Shown here: one piece after another, positions 31,675 to 38,225 of the stretch
Layout: each line of letters opens with the position of its first letter
How positions within the stretch are numbered: position 1 is the first letter of the stretch
Source: DAOUAT01 sp964551735
GTDB taxonomy: Bacteria > Chloroflexota > Anaerolineae > CG2-30-64-16
Length of the DNA stretch: 44,308 nucleotides
Direction: 5' to 3'
Assembly (NCBI GenBank): GCA_964551735.1
Contig: CAZKEF010000044.1
Span: forward strand, 1-44,308
Notes under the pieces: model-generated
Told to the model about the DNA's origin: nothing
Seen by the model: the letters and a program-made list of their open reading frames with translations, nothing else
Database searches by the model: none
Program-made: the position numbers and the translations under genes

Positions 31675-33987
31675 CTACCCCTTGCCCTGCAGCCCCCGCC
31701 ACACCCGCTCCGACGTCAGCGGGAACTCATCGAAGCGGACACCGGTCGCCGCGTATACCGCCGCGCAGACCGCGGCCGCCGCGGGCAGGAAGGGCATCTC
31801 GCCCATGCCGCGGGCGCCGAAGGGGCCGTTGGGATCGGGCACTTCGACGATGATCGCATCCATCTGGTCGGGCACATCCAGCACGGTGGGGATCAGGTAG
31901 GTGCTGAACTTGTCGGTGAGCACCCGGCCCTCGCGCGTCTTCCACTCTTCCTGGATGGCGTAGCCCAGCGCCTGCACCGATGCGCCTTCGATTTGGCCGG
32001 TCACCTGCTGCGGGTTGATGGCCTGGCCCACGTCGTCGGCGCTGATGAAGCGTTCTACCTTGACCTGGCCGGTCTCGGTGTCCACAGCGACGAACGCGAC
32101 CTGCGCCACGTAGCCGTAGGCGAAGTTGGGCATCCCCTGGCCCGTTTCGGGGTCGAGCTTCGTTGTCTTGGGCGCCAGGTAGACGTGCTCGCCCACGGCG
32201 GGCCGCTCCTCGTTGCGCCAGGCGGCCAGCGCCTTTTCAGCCGCGCCCTTCACCGCGTTGCCCGACATGTAGGTGAGCCGCGAGGCCGACGCGCTGCCGC
32301 TGTTGCCCATCCGCGCCGTGTCGGATGCGATGACCTTGACCTGCTCGAACGGCACGCCGGCCACCTCGGCCGCCACCTGGGCGATGATGGTGTGGTTGCC
32401 CTGGCCGCAGTCCGCGCCGGCGAAGTAGACCGTCGCTTCGGCGATCTCGCTCCCCCCGCGCAGCTCCACCCGGGCATAGCTGTTCTCCGGGTAGCCGAAA
32501 GAGAAGCCGACGTTTTTGAAGCCGGCGGCGAAACCGATGCCGCGACGTATTGCGTATTGCGTATTGCGTGGTGCGTGGTCTGTGGTGCGTGGCCCGTGAT
32601 TCGCTGATTCGCTGATTCGTTGATTCGCTGGTCTATGCCACTGCCCCGCTTCATCTTGCGTCCACCCCGCCGCCTTGGCCGCGGCGATGATGGTCTCGGT
32701 CAGGCCGACGCCGCCGGGGATGGGGGTGCCGACGGAGAGCAGACTTTGGTCGGTCAGGATGTTCCGCAGCCGGATCGCCACGGGGTCCATGCCCAGCGCC
32801 TCGGCCAGCTTGTCCATCTGGCTCTCGGCAGCGAAGTGGCCCTGGGGGCCGCCGAAACCGCGGTAGGCCGCGCCCGGCACGTTGTTGGTGTAGACCGCGT
32901 GGGTGTCAATGGCGACGTTGGGGATGTCGTAAGGCCCGGCGCAGGTCAGCGTGGTGTTGCCCAGCACCTTGTTGCTGGTGTACATGTACGCGCCGCCATC
33001 GGCGATCACCTTGACCCGCACCGCGGTCAGTTTGCCGTCGCGTTTGGCGCCCCACCGGGTGTAAATCTTCATGGCGTGGCGCTTGCCGTGGCCGACGATG
33101 GACTCCTCGCGGCTCCAGATGGTCTTCACGGGTCGGACGATGCCGCGCCCCGCCAGCCGCCAGGCCGCCAGCGCCAGGGTGATCTGCACCGACATATCCT
33201 CGCGGCCGCCGAACGCGCCGCCGATGGCCGGGTAGATCACGCGCGTCTGCTCGACCGGCAGGCCCAGCGCGTGGGCGATCTGCTTCTGGTCCTCGTGCGT
33301 CCACTGCCCGGCCACCTCCACCGTGACGCGGCCGGCCTCGTCCATGTAAGCCACGCCGGCTTCGGGCTGAAGGTAGGCGTGCTCCTGCACCGGGGTCTGG
33401 TAGACCCCTTCGATGATAACGTCGGCCTCACGGAATCCGGCCTCGATGTCGCCCTTGCGGATGCGATAGCCGTAGCAGACGTTGTCGGGGCAGTTGGGGT
33501 GGAGCTGGATCGGCACGGGCCGCGCCGGGTCGTCGCCGCCCAGCCCGCCGGCCAGGGAGGGCGCGGCGATTTCAGGGTCCGTGACGATCGGCAGGTCCTC
33601 CCACTCGATCCGGATCAGCTTGCACGCGGCGCGGGCCTGGGCCTCGGTCTCCGCGACGACGAGCGCGATCTGGTCGCCCACGCAGCGGACCACGTCGGCC
33701 CCCGGCTGATCCGAGCCGGGGCCGCACAGCACCGGCTGATCCTTGATTTGCAGGCCGTACAGGTTGACCGGCACATCTTTGGCTGTGAATACGGCAACGA
33801 CGCCCGGCGCAGCCTCGGCCGCGGCCGTGTCAACGCTCAGGATGCGCGCATGGGGCCGATCTGAGAACAGGGTCGCCATGTGCAGCATGTCGGGATAGGC
33901 GATGTCGCCGGGGTAGAGGGTCTGGCCGGTGACTTTGCCGGGCGCGTCAATGCGGGCGGCATTTGTGCCAATGGTTTGGTGGGTCAT
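31675..33987 (-). CDS. Xanthine-dehydrogenase-like molybdopterin subunit
   Basis: This 770-residue large subunit of a molybdenum hydroxylase (xanthine dehydrogenase/aldehyde oxidase family) binds the molybdopterin cofactor. It has GKVTGQTLYPGD at the N-terminus, the Moco-binding GGAFGGRED, AAYRGFGGPQGHFAAE and DCGQGNHTIIAQ, and the catalytic Glu motif GARGMGEMPF near residue 729. YgfK and SsnA nearby point to a purine or related heterocycle as substrate. Residues about 452-480 are a repeat-encoded in-frame insertion. Its ATG overlaps the stop of the FAD/2Fe-2S gene (ATGA), so all three cofactor domains are co-translated. Confidence 0.93.
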   Translation of the reverse strand: MTHQTIGTNAARIDAPGKVTGQTLYPGDIAYPDMLHMATLFSDRPHARILSVDTAAAEAAPGVVAVFTAKDVPVNLYGLQIKDQPVLCGPGSDQPGADVVRCVGDQIALVVAETEAQARAACKLIRIEWEDLPIVTDPEIAAPSLAGGLGGDDPARPVPIQLHPNCPDNVCYGYRIRKGDIEAGFREADVIIEGVYQTPVQEHAYLQPEAGVAYMDEAGRVTVEVAGQWTHEDQKQIAHALGLPVEQTRVIYPAIGGAFGGREDMSVQITLALAAWRLAGRGIVRPVKTIWSREESIVGHGKRHAMKIYTRWGAKRDGKLTAVRVKVIADGGAYMYTSNKVLGNTTLTCAGPYDIPNVAIDTHAVYTNNVPGAAYRGFGGPQGHFAAESQMDKLAEALGMDPVAIRLRNILTDQSLLSVGTPIPGGVGLTETIIAAAKAAGWTQDEAGQWHRPANQRISESANHGPRTTDHAPRNTQYAIRRGIGFAAGFKNVGFSFGYPENSYARVELRGGSEIAEATVYFAGADCGQGNHTIIAQVAAEVAGVPFEQVKVIASDTARMGNSGSASASRLTYMSGNAVKGAAEKALAAWRNEERPAVGEHVYLAPKTTKLDPETGQGMPNFAYGYVAQVAFVAVDTETGQVKVERFISADDVGQAINPQQVTGQIEGASVQALGYAIQEEWKTREGRVLTDKFSTYLIPTVLDVPDQMDAIIVEVPDPNGPFGARGMGEMPFLPAAAAVCAAVYAATGVRFDEFPLTSERVWRGLQGKG
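32547..32631 (-). repeat. Low-complexity insertion in the Xdh-like large subunit
   Basis: Two micro-repeats are joined: GTATTGC/GTGGTGC units (32547-32596) and GATTCGCT units (32598-32629). They encode NQRISESANHG and NTQYAIR without breaking the frame. The first unit type recurs at 34786-34817 in the next gene, giving NTQHAVR. Confidence 0.8.
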
Positions 33988-35423
33988 GCTGGTTGCCTCC
34001 CACGAGCGGCGCTTTCAACCGCTTCCACGATCTTGTAATACCCGGTGCACCGGCATAGGTTGCCCGTCAGCGCCTGCTTGACTTGGTCGGCCGTCGGCTG
34101 TGGAATTTCGTCCAGCAGAATTGCGGCCGACATCAACAGGCCGGGGGTGCAGTAGCCGCACTGGACGGCCGCGGCGTCAATGAACGCCTGCTGGATTGGA
34201 TGGAGCGTGCCGTCGGAGTGTGCAAGACCTTCTACGGTCACCACCTCGCAGCCTTCAGCCCGCTCCGCTGGCACCAGGCAGCTCATCACGGCGATCCCAT
34301 CCAACCAGACTGTACACGCGCCGCACTCGCCTTCGGCGCAGCCCTCTTTGGTCCCGGTCAGTCCCGCATCCTCCCGCAGTGCGCGCAGCAGCGTCTTGCC
34401 GTGGGCGTTGCGGAGGGTGGTCGGCTTGCCGTTGAGCGTGAAGCTGATTGTGTGGGTGTGTGGGGGTATGGGTGTAGCCGCTCCTACTCCCATACTCCCA
34501 TACTCCGACACTCCACGACTCTGCAACAACACCGGCTGCTCCGGCCAATCCGCCCGCTCGGCGCCGTCGCGCAGTTGGCGCAGCGCCCGCTCGGTCAGCA
34601 CGCGCACCATGTCGCGGCGATATTCGGCACTGCCGCGGATGTCGGAGATGGGGCGCGCCGCGGCGGCGGTCAGCGCCGCGGCGTGGGCGATGACGTCGTC
34701 GGTCAGCGTTTTGCCGGCCAGGTAGGCTTCGGCCTCGGATGCGCGGACGATGGTGGGCGCGACGGAGCCGAGGGCGATGCGGGCTCGTACTGCGTGTTGC
34801 GTATTGCGTCCGTCGTCAAACGCCACAACCACCGCCACGTTTACCACACTAATCGCCTGCGCCTGCCGCAACCCCAGCTTCAGGAAGGTGCCGCGCTCGC
34901 TGGGTTTGAGGGCCGGGACGTTGATGCGGACCAGCATCTCGTCGGGCTGGAGCGCGGTCTTGCGCACGCCGCGGAAGAACTCGGCGCAGGTCAGGGTGCG
35001 CTCCCCGCGGTCGCGGCTGGCGACGGTGAAGGTGGCGTCCATGGCCCACAGCGGCGCGATGGTGTCGTTGGCCGGGCTGGCGGTGACGCAGTTGCCCGCT
35101 ACGGTGCCGCGGTTACGGATCTGCGGCGCGCCAACCAGCCAGCAGGCCCGAGCCAGCGGGAAGGCGTCCGCCACGGCTTCCCGCGCGCCGACCACCTGGT
35201 TGTGCGTGACGTTGGCGCCCAGGTGGAACGTGCCGTTCTCGCGCTGTATGGTGTTCAAGCCTGGGATGCGCGAAACATCAATGATGGTTTCCGGGGTGCG
35301 GACGCCGCGCTCGATCTCCAGGATCAGGTCGGTGCCGCCCGCGATGAGCCTGGCGTTGTCGTGCTGCGCCAACAGGTCTAGCGCCTCGGCGACGCTTGCT
35401 GGCGCGAAGTAGGTGTGCCACAT
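33984..35423 (-). CDS. Fused FAD and 2Fe-2S subunits of molybdenum hydroxylase
   Basis: This 479-residue protein starts at ATG 35423 (AGAGG upstream); the extension to 35516 lies in repeat sequence. Residues 1 to about 295 are the FAD-binding subunit (YFAPASVAEALDLL, LIAGGTDLI, LGANVTHNQV, IRNRGTVAGNC). Residues about 325-479 are the ferredoxin-like subunit with CAEGECGACTVWLDG and CGYCTPG / NLCRCTGYYKI for two 2Fe-2S clusters. In most bacteria these are two genes. The linker (about 299-325) is encoded by a low-complexity repeat. The pair passes electrons from the molybdenum site to FAD. Confidence 0.92.
   Translation of the reverse strand: MWHTYFAPASVAEALDLLAQHDNARLIAGGTDLILEIERGVRTPETIIDVSRIPGLNTIQRENGTFHLGANVTHNQVVGAREAVADAFPLARACWLVGAPQIRNRGTVAGNCVTASPANDTIAPLWAMDATFTVASRDRGERTLTCAEFFRGVRKTALQPDEMLVRINVPALKPSERGTFLKLGLRQAQAISVVNVAVVVAFDDGRNTQHAVRARIALGSVAPTIVRASEAEAYLAGKTLTDDVIAHAAALTAAAARPISDIRGSAEYRRDMVRVLTERALRQLRDGAERADWPEQPVLLQSRGVSEYGSMGVGAATPIPPHTHTISFTLNGKPTTLRNAHGKTLLRALREDAGLTGTKEGCAEGECGACTVWLDGIAVMSCLVPAERAEGCEVVTVEGLAHSDGTLHPIQQAFIDAAAVQCGYCTPGLLMSAAILLDEIPQPTADQVKQALTGNLCRCTGYYKIVEAVESAARGRQPA
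34448..34525 (-). repeat. Low-complexity linker repeat
   Basis: The plus strand reads GTGTGGGTGTGTGGGGGTAT then GCCGCTCCTACTCCCATACT and more CTCC(A/C)-type units. On the minus strand it encodes RGVSEYGSMGVGAATPIPP and HTHTI, forming the junction between the FAD and 2Fe-2S domains. Confidence 0.75.
34786..34817 (-). repeat. GTATTGC-type repeat in FAD domain
   Basis: The plus strand CGTACTGCGTGTTGCGTATT and following bases are the same unit type as 32547-32570. It encodes DGRNTQHAVRARIALG; the shared NTQ(Y/H)A(I/V)R peptide shows the same reading frame in both genes. Confidence 0.7.
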
Positions 35424-35435
35424 AAGTGCCTCTCT

Positions 35436-35520
35436 GGGAATTGGCGATTGCGGATCTCGAATTGCGGATTGCTTCTTCAAAGCAACAATCCGCAATCCAA
35501 AATCGGCAATCCGCAATCAA
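35436..35520. repeat. ATTGCGGATT-type inverted repeats
   Basis: Several copies of ATTGCGGATT and its complement AATCCGCAAT face each other, with a GCTTCTTCAAAGC centre. This fills the 93-base gap before the FAD/2Fe-2S gene and touches the stop of the small gene at 35517. It may form a strong hairpin in the operon transcript. Confidence 0.7.
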
Positions 35521-35702
35521 TAAGCCGCCGGTCCCGGTTCTTCCCCGGCCTTGTGCGTGGCTTCGTAATCCAACAACTGCGCGGCCTCGAACAGCGAATC
35601 GGCCTGACCGCTGTCAACGGCCGCCTGGAGCGTCTCCAGTTGCAGTTCAGTTAGCTCGCCCGCTTCGAGTGCCTGAACCCAGGAAAATGCTTTCTCGGAC
35701 AT
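35517..35702 (-). CDS. Small protein of unknown function
   Basis: This 61-residue acidic protein (MSEKAFSWVQALEAGELTEL; LLDYEATHKAGEEPG) has an excellent ribosome site, AAGGAGG 5 bases before ATG. It lies 19 bases downstream of the ssnA stop and 94 bases before the FAD/2Fe-2S gene, so it is part of the operon. The family is not recognised. Its stop codon is formed at the edge of the ATTGCGGATT repeat. Confidence 0.6.
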   Translation of the reverse strand: MSEKAFSWVQALEAGELTELQLETLQAAVDSGQADSLFEAAQLLDYEATHKAGEEPGPAAY

Positions 35703-35721
35703 GGGAGCCTCCTTGAAATAT

Positions 35722-37053
35722 TCACCCCACTCGCTTCCACACTCCCACCGCCAGCTCCCGCGCCTTGGCCATGATAGCTTCTTCGTCCAGGGTGGTGAGC
35801 TTTTTGTCCGCCATCAGCACTTTGCCGGAGGCGATGGTGTGCGTGACGTGCGCGCCATCTACCCCGAACAGGAGCTGCCACGGCAGGTTGCCGGCGCTCA
35901 GCGGGGTGGGCGGGGCATAGTCCAGCAGCATGATGTCGGCGAAGGCGCCGGGGGCCAGCTCGCCCACCGGCTTCGGGAAGAAGCGCGTCGCCAGGTTGGC
36001 GTTGTTCGGGTAGGTCATTTGCAGCACGACGTCGCCGGGCATGGCCTGGGGGTTGCGGCTGTTGTGCTTGTGCGCCAGGTACGTCGCCTTCATCTCGTCC
36101 AACATGCAGTTGGAGAAGCCGTCGTTGCCCAGCGCCACCGGGATGCCCAGGGCCAACATGCCGGCCACGTCGGGCAGGCCCACCGCGTTGTTCATGTTGG
36201 ACCGCGGCTGATGGGTCACCAGCGTGCCGGTCTCGCGCAGGATGTCCTTCTCGTACTTATCCAGGTGGACGCAGTGCACCGCGATGGATTTCGGCCCCAG
36301 GATGCCCATCTTGTGCAAACGCTCGACCACGCGCAGGTTGTACTTGCGCAGGCTGTAGTCCTGGTCAGCTTTATCCTCGGCCACGTGGATGTGGTAGCCG
36401 GTCTCCAACCCCTCGGCCGCGGCGACGCTGGCCTCCAGGGTCTCATCCGAGACGGTGAACGCGGCGTGCAGGCCGAAGGACGCGGCCAACTGCGGGTCCT
36501 GCTCACGGCGGCAGCGCTTCAGGAAGCGGACGTTTTCGGCGATGCCGGCCCGGGCGCCGTCCATCCCGTTGCGGTCGGTGACCTCGTAGCACAGGCTGGC
36601 GCGCAGCCCCGTCTCCTTGACCGCGTCCGCGATGATGTCCAGGCTGCCGTCAATGGCGTTGGGGCTGGCGTGGTGGTCAATCAGCGTGGTGCAGCCATGG
36701 CGCACCGCGTCCACCAGGCAGATCAGCGCGCTATAGCGGATGTCGTCCCACAGCAGCGCCAGGTCGAGCTTCCACCACAGCCGGTCCAGGATCTCCATGA
36801 AGTTGGTGGCCGGCGCGCCCGGGATCGCCATGCCGCGCGAGAATGCGCCGTAGAAGTGCGTGTGCCCGCACAACATGCCGGGCAGCACCAGCTTGCCGCC
36901 GGCATCCAGGCGTTGTGCCCCCGGGTACCTGGCCGTCAGCGCCGCCGTGGGGCCGACGTCAACGATGGCATCCCCCTCCCAGTAGACCGCGCCGTCGGTG
37001 AACTCGCGGTTGGAACTGTCGAGGGTGAAAACGTGTCCGTTGGTGATGAGCAT
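35722..37053 (-). CDS. ssnA: SsnA-like aminohydrolase
   Basis: This 443-residue amidohydrolase of the SsnA group is encoded with molybdenum hydroxylases and YgfK. Metal ligands are visible in CGHTHF (H64, H66), the His of HIHVAED, the His of AVHCVHLD and Asp in LGNDGFSN. The start is supported by AAGGAGG before ATG 37053. It probably deaminates a purine-type ring in the cytoplasm; the substrate is inferred from context. The order relative to the Xdh-like genes is the same as in E. coli (ygfK, ssnA, ygfM, xdhD), but a toxin-antitoxin cluster separates it here from ygfK. Confidence 0.9.
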   Translation of the reverse strand: MLITNGHVFTLDSSNREFTDGAVYWEGDAIVDVGPTAALTARYPGAQRLDAGGKLVLPGMLCGHTHFYGAFSRGMAIPGAPATNFMEILDRLWWKLDLALLWDDIRYSALICLVDAVRHGCTTLIDHHASPNAIDGSLDIIADAVKETGLRASLCYEVTDRNGMDGARAGIAENVRFLKRCRREQDPQLAASFGLHAAFTVSDETLEASVAAAEGLETGYHIHVAEDKADQDYSLRKYNLRVVERLHKMGILGPKSIAVHCVHLDKYEKDILRETGTLVTHQPRSNMNNAVGLPDVAGMLALGIPVALGNDGFSNCMLDEMKATYLAHKHNSRNPQAMPGDVVLQMTYPNNANLATRFFPKPVGELAPGAFADIMLLDYAPPTPLSAGNLPWQLLFGVDGAHVTHTIASGKVLMADKKLTTLDEEAIMAKARELAVGVWKRVG

Positions 37054-37081
37054 TGTTAGCCTCCTTGTTGCGCGCCGAAAG

Positions 37082-37324
37082 TTATGCCACCTGGAAGGAA
37101 ACGCCCAAAGGTCGGAAATCGGTTGTTTCCTGGCGTTCGAGTTTCATTCGAATCTGGGAAAAACGACGGACCGTTTCTTCGCTGTACAGGCGCTCACCAC
37201 AGCTCAGACAAACTTGGGCTTGTACGACAATCATGGCGGTGTGTAGACCGCCGCGGAGGAGTTTTTCAACTTCCTTTTCTGCCAATTCTCCACCGCATAC
37301 TGGGCATTTCTCGAAAGGTTTCAT
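37082..37324 (-). CDS. YgiT-type zinc-finger antitoxin-like protein
   Basis: This 80-residue protein starts at ATG 37324 (GAGGAGG 8 bases upstream). The zinc knuckles CPVCGGEL and CLSCGERLYSEE are the N-terminal zinc domain of MqsA/YgiT antitoxins, followed by RRFSQIRMKLERQ. It is usually paired with a small toxin such as the DUF4258 protein encoded just upstream, as here (gap of 2 bases). It lacks the C-terminal helix-turn-helix of MqsA. Confidence 0.82.
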   Translation of the reverse strand: MKPFEKCPVCGGELAEKEVEKLLRGGLHTAMIVVQAQVCLSCGERLYSEETVRRFSQIRMKLERQETTDFRPLGVSFQVA

Positions 37325-37326
37325 GG

Positions 37327-37647
37327 TTAGCGCCTCCTCACTCGCCATTTAATCCATCGCTTCGGATCAGGTCTGTACACGGTGATAACAACTGCCCATT
37401 GGGTTTTTGGGTTATAGGCCCAAACGCTGTGAACGGGATCCCCCCGAAATGTCTGACCGTAGATCAGACAACTAGGGTAAGGCCGATCGGTGGGATATTC
37501 TTCAATGATTTCGCCGCCAATCACCGAAAAATAGATTTCATCGAAGGTCAAATGATCGGCCGCAGCCTCTTCGTCCGCATGATCTGTGATGCGGACGCGT
37601 TTTGCTCGGATTGCTTCCACAATCTCGTTGAGGTTCATGGCTATCAT
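37327..37647 (-). CDS. DUF4258-family putative toxin
   Basis: This 106-residue protein (ATG 37647; a second ATG at 37638 is possible) has the DUF4258 pattern ITDHADEEAAADHLTFDEI, IIEEYPTDRPYPSCLIYG and HSVWAYNPKTQWAVVITVYRPDPKRW. The family is RelE/HigB-like in predicted fold and pairs with YgiT zinc-finger proteins, so a ribonuclease toxin role is inferred. Confidence 0.8.
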   Translation of the reverse strand: MIAMNLNEIVEAIRAKRVRITDHADEEAAADHLTFDEIYFSVIGGEIIEEYPTDRPYPSCLIYGQTFRGDPVHSVWAYNPKTQWAVVITVYRPDPKRWIKWRVRRR

Positions 37648-37688
37648 GTCTCTTCATTGGAAAACAACCAACCGAAAGTCCATCTGTG

Positions 37689-37898
37689 CTATGCAACTGA
37701 GTCATGCCGAGCTACGGGGTCGGTTGGTTCTTCGTACTTGAGGACGGTGTTCTTTAGAGAAGAGGCCCTCGCTGTGACCTGATGGCGACGAAGTGGGAGC
37801 ACGATGACCTCAACCTTGTCGCCTGGGCGAAACGGTAGTCCTTTTGCTTGAAGTTCCCCGCCCTTTGATATCGTCGTTTCAACACGTAACGCCTGCAT
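37689..37898 (-). CDS. Orphan antitoxin-like protein
   Basis: This 69-residue protein (MQALRVETTISKGGELQAKG, LPFRPGDKVEVIVLP) resembles AbrB-like or PIN-partner antitoxins. The expected C-terminal tail after YEEPTDPV is replaced by ARHDSVA and a stop, so it may be damaged at the toxin-binding end. No matching PIN toxin follows; the next gene is DUF4258, with 41 bases between. The GGGGGGGG run before the ATG is an odd ribosome site. Confidence 0.6.
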   Translation of the reverse strand: MQALRVETTISKGGELQAKGLPFRPGDKVEVIVLPLRRHQVTARASSLKNTVLKYEEPTDPVARHDSVA

Positions 37899-37940
37899 GC
37901 CCCCCCCGTATTCTGCGGCAACATCAGTCGCCTGACTCGA

Positions 37941-37949
37941 ATTATACCA
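37941..37949 (-). promoter_or_regulatory. Extended -10 box before orphan antitoxin
   Basis: TATAAT on the minus strand (37941-37946) preceded by TGG, 42 bases before the ATG at 37898. No good -35 is seen. Confidence 0.45.
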
Positions 37950-37964
37950 TAGCGTCCTTGTACC

Positions 37965-38024
37965 TCAGATGAACACCGCCGGTGAGACGCCGAAGCGTTT
38001 TGCCAGGGCGCGAATCTGGCGCAG
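37965..38024 (-). pseudogene. HigA-type antitoxin C-terminal remnant
   Basis: About 20 codons reading LRQIRALAKRFGVSPAVFI and a stop, the typical end of HigA-like helix-turn-helix antitoxins. The rest of the gene is missing; upstream sequence is unrelated AT-richer DNA followed by repeats. This is a clear relic of a further toxin-antitoxin locus. Confidence 0.6.
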
Positions 38025-38095
38025 GTTCAGTTTCGAATTTTATCTCAAAACGAGATGCCGCGCAATCCCCATCGTGGACGAAGACGTGTATTTTT

Positions 38096-38158
38096 GGAAT
38101 CGAGGCTTCGGCCGGTCACTCGTGCAGGCAGAGAAACCGGCTAAAGCCTCGATTCCAG
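38096..38158. repeat. Hairpin element B4
   Basis: The short form of element B: GGAATCGAGGCTTCGGCCGG facing CCGGCTAAAGCCTCGATTCC, an almost perfect 20-bp stem with a 20-base loop. It lies in the 327-base gap between the orphan antitoxin and ygfK together with the HigA relic. Confidence 0.88.
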
Positions 38159-38164
38159 GTGAAT

Positions 38165-38215
38165 GCAGCCCTTACAAACCAGGTTTCTCGCAGAAACCTG
38201 GTTTGTAAGGGCTGC
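38165..38215. terminator. Perfect 24-bp hairpin after ygfK
   Basis: Left arm 38165-38188 and right arm 38192-38215 are exact complements around CGC (inner stem AAACCAGGTTTCT / AGAAACCTGGTTT). It lies 11 bases past the ygfK stop and would terminate or stabilise its transcript. AAACC(A/C)GGTTTCT hairpins are also dispersed repeats in this phylum, as I recall. Confidence 0.75.
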
Positions 38216-38225
38216 GCAGGGCTCG

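Noticed and set aside
32620..33864. 414-codon plus-strand frame opposite the Xdh-like large subunit
   Set aside because: Antisense shadow of a gene with clear cofactor motifs.
31675..35423. Selenocysteine (in-frame TGA) in the molybdenum hydroxylase subunits
   Set aside because: No internal TGA is read through in either gene; enzymes of this class use labile selenium rather than selenocysteine.
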